DNA of 39,139 nt from Candidatus Palauibacter denitrificans (lineage in GTDB: Bacteria; Gemmatimonadota; Gemmatimonadetes; Palauibacterales; Palauibacteraceae): contig VXMQ01000136.1 of the NCBI GenBank assembly GCA_009841015.1, forward strand, positions 1 through 39,139, in the 5' to 3' direction. The stretch's first letter is position 1. Every line of letters starts with the position of its first letter. Both the position numbers and the translations under genes were made by a program. Below the pieces are notes generated by a model. It saw only the letters and a program-made list of their open reading frames with translations, searched no databases and had not been told where the DNA came from. Below, in pieces: positions 16,586 through 24,668 of the stretch.

Positions 16586-17727
16586 AACTCTGCCTCGGAG
16601 GGGCCGAGTTCTGGCAACACCTCGAACGCGACATCCGCGGGGCGCGCGACTACGTCTACATTCAGACGCTCTCCTTCGAGGGCGATGCGGCCGGGCTGGG
16701 TCTTGCGGAAGCGCTGCTGGCCTGCGAGGCGCCGCGGAAGCGCATCGTCGCCGATGCCGTGACGAAGTACCTGATCAACGACCGGTTCATCGGCCTGCCG
16801 CGCGCGCGGCGAGACCCGGTCCTGCAGCGCGAGGTCGCGGCTACGGGGGAGATGTGCGACCGGCTGGAACGTGGCGGGGTGCCCGTCCGGTTCACATGGC
16901 CGGTGGGGCGGCGGTTTCACCGGCTCATCGCCCGCAACCACAAGAAGCTGGTCGCAATCGACGACCGGGTCGCCTACCTGGGCGGGATCAACTTCAGCGA
17001 GCACAACTTCGCCTGGCACGATTTCATGATCCGGATCGAGAGCCCGGGCATCGCGGCCTTCCTGCGCCAGGACTTCGAGCACACGTGGCGGGGGCACGAT
17101 CGACAGGCCGCCGCGGAGATCGACGGCGACGAGATCGTGGTCGGCGAAGGCCGGGGCAACCCCGGGCTGCGCGACGCCGTCTCCCGCGCGCTCGACCGGG
17201 CCACACGCCGGATCGTGGTCCAGTGCCCGTACATCAGCGAGCCGTTCTGGAGCGCCCTCGGGCGGGCGCACCGCCGCGGCGTGCACGTCACGGTGATGAT
17301 GCCGGAGGATCACAACCGGGCCGTCATGAAATGGGGCACGCTCGACGCCTCGCGACGCGAAGGCTTCGAGGTCCTCATGCTGCCCGGTCCCATGACGCAC
17401 GCGAAGGTGATGCGCATCGACGACTCGGTCGTGCTCGGCTCGGCGAACTTCGACTACGTGAGCTTTCGCATGCAGCCGGAGATCGTCCTCATCACGAGCG
17501 CGCCCGATCTCGTCCGCGAAATCGGAGAACGCATACTCGAGCCCGATCTCGCGCGCTGCCGGGAACCGGCGAAGGAGCGCCGCCAGCGCTGGCGCGAGCG
17601 CGTCGGCGGCATCGCGATGCGCGTGCTGGAGTCGCTGTCTTCTTCGGTACGCGAGCGCCGGCCGAGCCCGATCCCGCTGGCGACCTGGCGCGACGGGACC
17701 CGCAAGACCGGGTCCGGAGGAGGATGA
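16582..17727 (+). CDS. phospholipase D-like / cardiolipin synthase-like protein
   Basis: About 381 residues with two HKD motifs, HxKxxxxD at His120-Lys122-Asp127 (HKKLVAID) and His273-Lys275-Asp280 (HAKVMRID), each followed by the Gly-rich GGIN or GSANFD. Two HKD motifs in this length are typical of cardiolipin synthases and related phosphatidyltransferases; the N-terminal membrane spans of ClsA are absent. The proposed start is CTG at 16582, giving a CTGA overlap with the previous gene and a GAAGGGGG stretch about 6 bases upstream. CTG is rare, but no ATG, GTG or TTG is well placed, since upstream codons lie inside the previous gene. Substrate is not readable from sequence. Confidence 0.85.
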   Translation: MKLCLGGAEFWQHLERDIRGARDYVYIQTLSFEGDAAGLGLAEALLACEAPRKRIVADAVTKYLINDRFIGLPRARRDPVLQREVAATGEMCDRLERGGVPVRFTWPVGRRFHRLIARNHKKLVAIDDRVAYLGGINFSEHNFAWHDFMIRIESPGIAAFLRQDFEHTWRGHDRQAAAEIDGDEIVVGEGRGNPGLRDAVSRALDRATRRIVVQCPYISEPFWSALGRAHRRGVHVTVMMPEDHNRAVMKWGTLDASRREGFEVLMLPGPMTHAKVMRIDDSVVLGSANFDYVSFRMQPEIVLITSAPDLVREIGERILEPDLARCREPAKERRQRWRERVGGIAMRVLESLSSSVRERRPSPIPLATWRDGTRKTGSGGG

Positions 17728-17731
17728 GCCG

Positions 17732-18853
17732 ATGACTTCGTGGTTTCGGCGGTATCTGCTGCCCGGGTTCGTCTTCCAGTCCATCATCATCGCGGGCGGG
17801 TACGGGACGGGGCGCGAACTCGTGGAGTTCTTTCTCCGCTTCGGACCGGTGGGCGGACTTCTGGGGATGCTGCTCCCGGCCACGATCCTCGTCAGCGTCA
17901 CCGCCATGGCCTCGTTCGAGTTCGTGCGCGTCTTCGGGACGTACGACTACCGGACCTTCTTCCAGCGCCTGCTCGGGCGCGGGTGGTTCGTTTACGAGAT
18001 CGGGTATCTCGCGGCCGTCCTCCTCATCCTGGCCGTGATCGGCTCCGCGGCGGGGACGTTCCTCCTCGAGACGTTCGGGCTGCCGTACGCGGCCGGCGTG
18101 GCCGGGCTCCTCGTCACCGTCGGCTTCCTCGTCTTCAAGGGGACGGACGCGATCGAGCGCTTCCTGTCTGGCTGGTCGTTCGTCCTCTACGGCGTCTACC
18201 TGGTGTTCTTCGCCTGGTCCATCGGCGCTTTCGGGGATGCGATCGGAGCGGCCTTCGCGTCGGGCGAGGCCCGGGAGGGCTGGGCGCTCTCCGGGTTCCG
18301 CTACGGAGTGCTCCAGGTGTCGCTCATCCCGGCGATGCTCTTCGCGACCCGCCACATCCGGCGGCGGCGGGAAGCGCTGTGGGCCGGCGCCCTCACCGGT
18401 CCGCTCGCAATCATCCCGGGCGTCCTCTTCCTCGTGGCGATGGCGGGACAGTACCCGGGCATCGTGGACCGCCCGGTGCCCGCCAACTACCTCCTCGAAC
18501 TGCTCGGGTCGCGGGGATTCCAGATCGCCTTCCAGGTCGTCCTCTTCGGCACCCTCATCGAATCCGGGACCGGCGTGATCCACGCGTTCAACGAGCGGGT
18601 GGCGGGCGTGTTCGCGGCGCGCCGGACCCGCATGCCCCCGGCGCTGCGACCCGCCGTGGCGGTGCTGCTCCTGGTCCTCGCCTCGCTCCTCTCGAGGTTC
18701 GGGATCATCGACCTCATCGCCACCGGCTACGGAGCCCTGAGCTGGGCATTCCTCTTCATCTTCGTGCTTCCGCTGCTCACGATCGGGACATACAGGCTGT
18801 GCCAGCGCGAAACCGGGGGGCGCGAAACCGGGGGGCGCGCAGGATCCGCGTAG
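17732..18853 (+). CDS. YkvI-like multi-span membrane protein
   Basis: A 373-residue protein with about ten hydrophobic spans, resembling the YkvI family of uncharacterised transporter-like proteins (LeuT/APC-like fold). The N-terminal LPGFVFQSIIIAGGYGTGRE has the broken-helix Gly pattern of such carriers. ATG at 17732 follows GAGGAGG and begins 4 bases after the phospholipase D-like stop, so the three genes from 15512 form one operon. The C-terminus carries a 15-bp tandem duplication that repeats RETGG. Substrate unknown. Confidence 0.75.
   Translation: MTSWFRRYLLPGFVFQSIIIAGGYGTGRELVEFFLRFGPVGGLLGMLLPATILVSVTAMASFEFVRVFGTYDYRTFFQRLLGRGWFVYEIGYLAAVLLILAVIGSAAGTFLLETFGLPYAAGVAGLLVTVGFLVFKGTDAIERFLSGWSFVLYGVYLVFFAWSIGAFGDAIGAAFASGEAREGWALSGFRYGVLQVSLIPAMLFATRHIRRRREALWAGALTGPLAIIPGVLFLVAMAGQYPGIVDRPVPANYLLELLGSRGFQIAFQVVLFGTLIESGTGVIHAFNERVAGVFAARRTRMPPALRPAVAVLLLVLASLLSRFGIIDLIATGYGALSWAFLFIFVLPLLTIGTYRLCQRETGGRETGGRAGSA
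18806..18835 (+). repeat. perfect 15-bp tandem duplication in the YkvI-like gene
   Basis: CGCGAAACCGGGGGG occurs twice end to end (18806-18820 and 18821-18835), adding one RETGG copy to the cytoplasmic tail and keeping frame. It looks like recent slippage. Confidence 0.85.
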
Positions 18854-18948
18854 GGCGGAATCGAGTCGGCGTCCATATATTGAAGGGTTAGGCAGGAGAA
18901 GGTTCGAGAAGCCGGATCGCACCGCCCGTCGCGGAGGACGAGCGATTC

Positions 18949-21438
18949 ATGAAGAGACTCGCGATTGCGCTGCCCTGCATTGCGCTTTGGGGGCTGATTT
19001 CCTCGCTTCCAGGCGGTTCGTCCTTCTCCGCCCCTCTCCCCGCGCAGGCCCACGGACTCATCCCGGACACGATCCCGCAGACGATCGTGAACCAGGTCTG
19101 CACGAACTGCCACAACGACACCCGAGTGCTGGGGAACCTCTCGCTGGAGCGGTTCGAGGTGGAGATGGCGCACCTCGAGGCGGAGACGGCGGAGAAGATG
19201 ATCCGCAAGCTGCGGGCCGGGATGATGCCTCCGCCGGGGATCCGGCGTCCCCCGCCCGAGGACCTGCTCGAGTTGGCCGAGACGCTCGAAGCGCGGGTCG
19301 ATGCCGCGGCGGCCGACCGCCCCGACCCCGGCGTCCGTTCCTTCCAGCGGCTGAATCGGGCGGAGTACGAGCGCTCGATCCGGGCGCTCCTCGGGCTCGA
19401 CATCGACGCCTCCGCCTACCTGCCGAACGAGACGATCAGCGCGGGCTTCGACAACATCGCGGACGTCCAGAACCTCTCCGCGACGCTGCTCGACGGATAC
19501 CTGACCGCCGCGAGCGAGATCAGCCGGCTCGCGCTCGGGGACCCGACCGTGACGCCGAGCGAGACGGAATACGAGGTGTCGCGCTACGCCGAGCAGCGGC
19601 AGCACGTGCCGGGCACTCCGATCGGCACGCGCGGCGGGATCTCCGTCGTGCACAACTTCACCGCGGACGGGGACTACATTTTCCGGCTCGCCTTCCAGCA
19701 CGAGTCGACCGGGAACTTCTTCGGCCAGACGACGCCCTTTGACGAGCAGGTCGAACTCTCCGTGGACGGGGAGCGGCGCGCGCTCATCGACATCGATCGC
19801 TGGATGCACCGGCAGGATCCCAACGGGGTTCAGGTCGAGACGGAGCCGATTCACGTGACGGCGGGACCGCACCGCGTGTCCGCCGCCTTCATCAAGCGTT
19901 TCGACGGACCGATCGAAGACCTGGTGTCGCCGCACGAATGGAGCCTCGCGGACAAGAAGATCGGCTATTCGCACGGGATCACGGTCGTCGCCCACCTCCG
20001 CGACCTCACGGTCCGGGGGCCGTTCGGCGTGTCGGGAGTATCGGAGACGCCGACGCGGGCGCGCGTGCTGACGTGCCGGCCGGACACCGGGGATGAGGCG
20101 GAGGAGCGCGGCTGCGCCCGGGAGATCGTGGACCGGCTGGCGGCGCAGGCCTACCGCCGGCCCGTGGACGCGTCGGACATCGACCCGCTCCTCGCCCTGT
20201 ACGACGCCGGGGCGGAGGAGGACGGCTTCGAGGTCGGCGTCCGGACGGCGCTCCAGGGCATCCTCGCGAGCCCGGACTTCATCTTCCGCTTCGAGGAACC
20301 GCCCGCCGGCGCCGGCACCGAGGGACCGTACCGCATCGCGCCGCTCGATCTCGCTACCCGGCTCGCCTTCTTCCTGTGGGGGATGCCGCCGGACGAGGCG
20401 CTCATCGAGGCGGCCCGGACGGGCGGGCTCGACGACGCGGCCGGCGTGGAGAGCCAGGTCCGCCGCATGCTCGCGCACGCGAACGCCGAGGGGCTCGCGA
20501 CGCGATTCGCCGCGCAGTGGCTGCGGCTGCAGGATCTCGACAACGTCCACCCGGACGCGCTCCGCTTCCCCGACTTCTATGAGCAGCTCGCCCGCGACAT
20601 GCGCCGCGAGACGGAGTTGCTGTTCGAGCACGTGGTGCGGGAGGACCGCAGCTTCTTCGAACTGCTGACGGCGGACTACACCTTCGTCAACGAGCGGCTC
20701 GCGCGGCACTACGGGATCTCCGGCGTGGCCGGAACGCATTTCCGGAAGGTCGACTATCCCGACGACATCCGCCGCGGCGTGCTGGCGCACGGGAGCATCC
20801 TCACCTCGACCTCGCACGCGAACCGGACCTCGCCTGTGCTGCGGGGCAAGTGGATCATGGAGGTCCTGTTCGGGACGCCGCCGCCCCCGCCGCCCCCGGA
20901 CGTGCCGGATCTCGAGGCGATCGACGAGGCCGAGGAGGGCCGCTTCCTGACCGTGCGCGAGCGGCTGGAGATGCACCGCGCGAGCCCGGCCTGCCGCTCG
21001 TGCCACCGCGTCATCGATCCGCTGGGGCTCGCGCTCGAGAACTTCGACGTGACGGGCGCGTACCGGATCAACGACCAGGGGCGCACGGTCGACCCCAGCG
21101 GCGACCTGTACGACGGGACGCCGCTCTCGGGGCCGGCCGACCTCCGAACCGCCCTCCTCACGCGGCGCGAATCGCTGGCGCGGTCCTTTACCGAGAGCCT
21201 CATGGCCTACGCACTGGGGCGCCGCGTCGAGTACTTCGACATGCCGACCGTGCGCCGTATCGTGCGCCGCGCGGAGGCCGAGGACTACCGGATGTCCGCC
21301 TTCATCCTCGGCGTGGCGGAGAGCCCGGCCTTCCTCATGAGCCGGGGCGGCGCCATCGTCGAACAGGGGGACGAGACCGGCAGCTCGGACCGGGGGACCG
21401 AACAGGCGACCAACGGCGGAACCAACCAGGGGACGTGA
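18949..21438 (+). CDS. secreted cytochrome c-like protein with DUF1587/1592/1588/1585 domains
   Basis: An 829-residue exported protein. After an N-terminal signal (about 1-33) comes a c-type heme motif CTNCH (51-55) with the likely distal Met in AGMMPPPG. The middle matches the planctomycete-type DUF1587-DUF1595-DUF1592-DUF1588-DUF1585 series: FQRLNRAEYERSI, AQAYRRPVD, LATRLAFFLWG, RRGVLAHGSILTSTSHANRTSPVLRGKW. A second CRSCH (682-686) precedes IDPLGLALENFD. The start follows GGAGGAC. These proteins are known mainly by sequence; a periplasmic redox role is inferred from the heme motifs. It heads an operon with the DUF1552 and ankyrin genes, a trio that recurs in Gemmatimonadota, Acidobacteriota and Planctomycetota. 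Confidence 0.92.
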   Translation: MKRLAIALPCIALWGLISSLPGGSSFSAPLPAQAHGLIPDTIPQTIVNQVCTNCHNDTRVLGNLSLERFEVEMAHLEAETAEKMIRKLRAGMMPPPGIRRPPPEDLLELAETLEARVDAAAADRPDPGVRSFQRLNRAEYERSIRALLGLDIDASAYLPNETISAGFDNIADVQNLSATLLDGYLTAASEISRLALGDPTVTPSETEYEVSRYAEQRQHVPGTPIGTRGGISVVHNFTADGDYIFRLAFQHESTGNFFGQTTPFDEQVELSVDGERRALIDIDRWMHRQDPNGVQVETEPIHVTAGPHRVSAAFIKRFDGPIEDLVSPHEWSLADKKIGYSHGITVVAHLRDLTVRGPFGVSGVSETPTRARVLTCRPDTGDEAEERGCAREIVDRLAAQAYRRPVDASDIDPLLALYDAGAEEDGFEVGVRTALQGILASPDFIFRFEEPPAGAGTEGPYRIAPLDLATRLAFFLWGMPPDEALIEAARTGGLDDAAGVESQVRRMLAHANAEGLATRFAAQWLRLQDLDNVHPDALRFPDFYEQLARDMRRETELLFEHVVREDRSFFELLTADYTFVNERLARHYGISGVAGTHFRKVDYPDDIRRGVLAHGSILTSTSHANRTSPVLRGKWIMEVLFGTPPPPPPPDVPDLEAIDEAEEGRFLTVRERLEMHRASPACRSCHRVIDPLGLALENFDVTGAYRINDQGRTVDPSGDLYDGTPLSGPADLRTALLTRRESLARSFTESLMAYALGRRVEYFDMPTVRRIVRRAEAEDYRMSAFILGVAESPAFLMSRGGAIVEQGDETGSSDRGTEQATNGGTNQGT

Positions 21439-21443
21439 TCCAG

Positions 21444-22853
21444 ATGGACATCATCACGGGAAAGCACATTCCGCGCCGCACCTTCCTCCGCGGAGTCGGG
21501 GCCACGGTGGCCCTTCCGATGCTGGACGCCATGGTTCCCGCCGGACGACTCTGGGGATCGATCCGCCCCGCGGATCCGACGCGGCTGATCGCGATCGAGA
21601 TGGTGCACGGCGCCGCGGGCTCGACCGCGTACGGGGCGTCGCGCGGCTACTGGTCGCCACTGCAGACCGGCCGTGACTTCGACTTGAGCGCCGGGGCGCT
21701 CGCCTCCATCGAACCGTTCAGGGACCGGCTCACGATCATCAGCGACACCGACATCGAGGCGGCGGAAGCCCGGATCCCCAAGGAGATCGGGGGCGACCAC
21801 TTCCGCTCCAGCGCGACCTTCCTGACCCAGTCCCACCCCCGACAGACGGAGGGCTCGGACATCCTGGCCGGGACGTCGATGGATCAGCTCTACGCTCAGC
21901 GCTTCGGGCAGGACACGCCGATTCCGTCCATGCAGCTCTGCATCGAGAACGTGGACCAGTCGGGGGGCTGCGCGTACGGCTACGCGTGCGTGTACACGGA
22001 CACGATCAGCTGGGCGTCGCCGACGGAGCCGCTGCCGATGATCCGCGATCCGCGGGTCGCGTTCGACCAGTTGTTCGGCGCCGGGGGGAGCGCGGAGGAA
22101 CGCGCCGCCCGCCGCCGGGCGAACCGGAGCGTGCTCGACTTCATCTCGGGCCGCATCGGCGAACTCCGCCGCGAGCTGGGGCCCGTCGACGTCCGCCGGC
22201 TCGACCGCTACCTCGACAACGTGCGGGAGATCGAGCGGCGCATCGAGCGGGTCGAGACGCAGAACCGGAGCGGCGAGGAGCGGGCGCTGCCCGAGGCGCC
22301 GGCCGGCGTGCCCGACTCGTTCGTCGAGCACGTGCAGCTGATGTTCGACCTCCAGGCGCTCGCCTTCGAGTCCGACATGACGCGCGTGTTCTCCTTCAAG
22401 CTCGGGCGCGACTCGTCGGCCCGCGTCTTCCCGGAGAGCGGCGTCGACAAGCCGTTCCACCCCGCCTCGCCCCATGGCGCCGACGAGGGGAACATCGACG
22501 ACTTCGCGCAGATCAACCGGTTCCATGTGTCGATGGTCCCGTACCTGCTCGAGCGGCTGCGGAACACGATGGACGGCGAGACGGACCTGCTCGAGAAGAC
22601 GATGGTCATCTACGGCTCGCCGATGGGCGACCCCAACGTGCACAACCACAAGCGCTGCCCCCTGTTCGTGGCAGGCGGCGCGAACGGGAAGCTGGACGGC
22701 GGACTCCACGTGCGCGCGCCGGCGGGCACGCCGATGGCGAACGCCCTCCTCTCGCTCATGCACGCGCTCGGGCTGGAAGACGTCGAGCAGTTCGGCGACA
22801 GCACCGGCGCCCTGTCGCTCGCCGCCCCCGACGCGAGCGCGGCCGGCTCGTGA
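21444..22853 (+). CDS. DUF1552 family protein, Tat-type signal
   Basis: A 469-residue protein matching the DUF1552 family. It opens with a twin-arginine-like signal, RRTFLRGVGATVALPML (11-27), suggesting folded export. Family features include FLTQSHPRQT, SMDQLYAQR, GRIGELRRELG and VFSFKLGRDSS. The ATG at 21444 follows AGGGGA and lies 5 bases after the DUF1592-type gene's stop; its own stop overlaps the GTG of the ankyrin gene (GTGA). Proteins of this family nearly always accompany DUF1592-type cytochromes, so a joint periplasmic complex is likely; the reaction is unknown. Two cysteines near residues 176-184 are the only obvious candidate metal or disulfide site. Confidence 0.92.
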   Translation: MDIITGKHIPRRTFLRGVGATVALPMLDAMVPAGRLWGSIRPADPTRLIAIEMVHGAAGSTAYGASRGYWSPLQTGRDFDLSAGALASIEPFRDRLTIISDTDIEAAEARIPKEIGGDHFRSSATFLTQSHPRQTEGSDILAGTSMDQLYAQRFGQDTPIPSMQLCIENVDQSGGCAYGYACVYTDTISWASPTEPLPMIRDPRVAFDQLFGAGGSAEERAARRRANRSVLDFISGRIGELRRELGPVDVRRLDRYLDNVREIERRIERVETQNRSGEERALPEAPAGVPDSFVEHVQLMFDLQALAFESDMTRVFSFKLGRDSSARVFPESGVDKPFHPASPHGADEGNIDDFAQINRFHVSMVPYLLERLRNTMDGETDLLEKTMVIYGSPMGDPNVHNHKRCPLFVAGGANGKLDGGLHVRAPAGTPMANALLSLMHALGLEDVEQFGDSTGALSLAAPDASAAGS

Positions 22854-24640
22854 AGCGGGACGGTCGCACCCGGGTCGCCACAGGTCTGAGGCCGGCGGCG
22901 GCCGTGCTGCTGGCCATACTTCTGAGCGGCGCGCTCACGCCCGATTCGCCGGTCGCCGATGCGGCGATGACGGGCGACCTCGCCGCCGTGCGGGCGCTCC
23001 TCGCCGATGGCGCGGACGTGAACGCGCCGCAGGGCGACGGGATGACCGCCCTCCACTGGGCGGCGCGCGCCGCGAACGCCGACCTGGCCGGGCTGCTGAT
23101 CGAGGCGGGCGCGGATGTCGACGCCACCACCCGCATCGGGGCCTACACGCCGCTGCACCTCGCAAGCGAGGTCGGCAGCGCGCCGGTCGTGCGCCTCCTG
23201 CTCGACGGCGGCGCACAGCAGACCGCGACCACCGAAGACGTGGGCGGCGCCACCCCGCTGCACCTCGCCGCCGCCGCGGGCAGCGCGGACGCCGTCCGCC
23301 TGCTCCTGGCGCGCGGCGGCGACGCCGATGTCCGCGAGGCGCGCTGGGGCCAGACGCCGCTCATGTACGCCGCGGCGCTCGGCCGGGAAGCCGCCGTGCG
23401 CGCGCTGCTCGACGGCGGCGCGGATCCCGCCCTCGCCACGTGGGTGACCGACATCACGGCCCTGACCGAGTGGTCGCAGGCCGACCGCCGCGCCCGCGCG
23501 GCCCGGATGCGCGGAGAGCCGGAACCGCCGGTGCCGCCCCGCCCCGCCCCGTCCGATGCGCCGCTGCTCGACGCTCCCGACACCCCCGCGGACCGTCCCG
23601 CGGCCGAGGAAGATGAAGAGTACGAGCGTCCGATCGAGGAGCCCGAGCCGCTCGGCTACGGCGACCTGATCGGCGGCCACGGCGGCATGACGGCCCTGCT
23701 CCACGCCGCCCGCGAAGGGCACGCCGGCACGGTGCGCGCGCTCATCGAGGGCGGCGCGAACCTCGACCAGGTGAGCGGCGGCGACCGGACGAGCCCCATG
23801 CTCATCGCGATGATCAACGGCCACTTCGACCTCGCGATGGAACTGTTCGAGGCCGGCGCCGATCCCCGGCTCGCCTCCGCGGCCGGCGCGACGCCGCTCT
23901 TCGCCGCCCTCAACGCCCACTGGGCGCCGAAGTCCCGCTACCCGCAGCAGCACGCCTACGGACAGCAGCGGCACGGCTACCTCGACGTCATGCGACGGCT
24001 GCTCGACGCGGGCGTGGACCCCAACGCCCGTCTCGAGAAGCACCTGTGGTGGGTGTCGTACAACTTCGACCTCTTGCAGATCGACCTGAAGGGCGCGACC
24101 CCCTTCTGGCGCGCCGCGTACTCGCTGGACGTGGAGGCGATGAAGCTCCTCGTCGAATACGGCGCCGACCCCCACCTCGCCACGATCAAGGTGCCGCCGC
24201 GGCGACTCCCGGCCTGGGACCGCGAGAAGCGCGACCTGTCCGGCGTCCCCCCCGTGCCCGTAGGCGGCCCCGCCGACTACCCCATCCACGCCGCGACCGG
24301 CATCGGCTACGGCCAGGGCTTCCCCAGCAACGCGCACCGGTACGTCCCGGACGGCTGGCTGCCGGCCATCCGCTATCTCGTCGAGGAACTCGGCGCCGAC
24401 GTGAACCAGCGCGACGACGAGGGCTACACGCCGCTCCACAACGCGGCCTCGCGCGGCGACCTCGAGGTCATCCGCTTTCTCGTCGAGCACGGCGCGGACC
24501 CGACCGCCGTGAGCCGCGTCGGCCAGACCACCGCAGATATGGCGAACGGCCCCTACCAGCGCACGCAGCCCTTCCCGGAGGCGGTGGCCCTGCTCGAGAG
24601 CCTCGGCTCGAAGAACAACCACAACTGCGTGTCCTGCTGA
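22850..24640 (+). CDS. secreted ankyrin-repeat protein with C-terminal CxxC
   Basis: A 596-residue protein. GTG at 22850 overlaps the DUF1552 stop by 4 bases. A hydrophobic segment (about residues 17-30) after basic residues is an export signal. Ankyrin repeats follow in two blocks separated by an acidic/proline-rich linker (about 215-265): the first has repeats such as GMTALHWAARAANADLAGLL and YTPLHLASEVGSAPVVRLLL, the last is GYTPLHNAASRGDLEVIRFL. The protein ends NHNCVSC, a CxxC pair at the extreme C-terminus. Ankyrin blocks bind proteins, so it probably scaffolds the cytochrome/DUF1552 partners; the tail could hold a metal, disulfide or thioether link. Confidence 0.9.
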   Translation: MKRDGRTRVATGLRPAAAVLLAILLSGALTPDSPVADAAMTGDLAAVRALLADGADVNAPQGDGMTALHWAARAANADLAGLLIEAGADVDATTRIGAYTPLHLASEVGSAPVVRLLLDGGAQQTATTEDVGGATPLHLAAAAGSADAVRLLLARGGDADVREARWGQTPLMYAAALGREAAVRALLDGGADPALATWVTDITALTEWSQADRRARAARMRGEPEPPVPPRPAPSDAPLLDAPDTPADRPAAEEDEEYERPIEEPEPLGYGDLIGGHGGMTALLHAAREGHAGTVRALIEGGANLDQVSGGDRTSPMLIAMINGHFDLAMELFEAGADPRLASAAGATPLFAALNAHWAPKSRYPQQHAYGQQRHGYLDVMRRLLDAGVDPNARLEKHLWWVSYNFDLLQIDLKGATPFWRAAYSLDVEAMKLLVEYGADPHLATIKVPPRRLPAWDREKRDLSGVPPVPVGGPADYPIHAATGIGYGQGFPSNAHRYVPDGWLPAIRYLVEELGADVNQRDDEGYTPLHNAASRGDLEVIRFLVEHGADPTAVSRVGQTTADMANGPYQRTQPFPEAVALLESLGSKNNHNCVSC

Positions 24641-24668
24641 CCCACAGCCCGCCCGCGCCACTCCAGCC

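Noticed and set aside
18877..18886. TATATTGAAG before the DUF1592-type gene as a promoter, with a similar TAATCTTG at 31393
   Set aside because: Resembles a -10-like TA-NN-TTG element, but two short matches without transcript data do not support a call.
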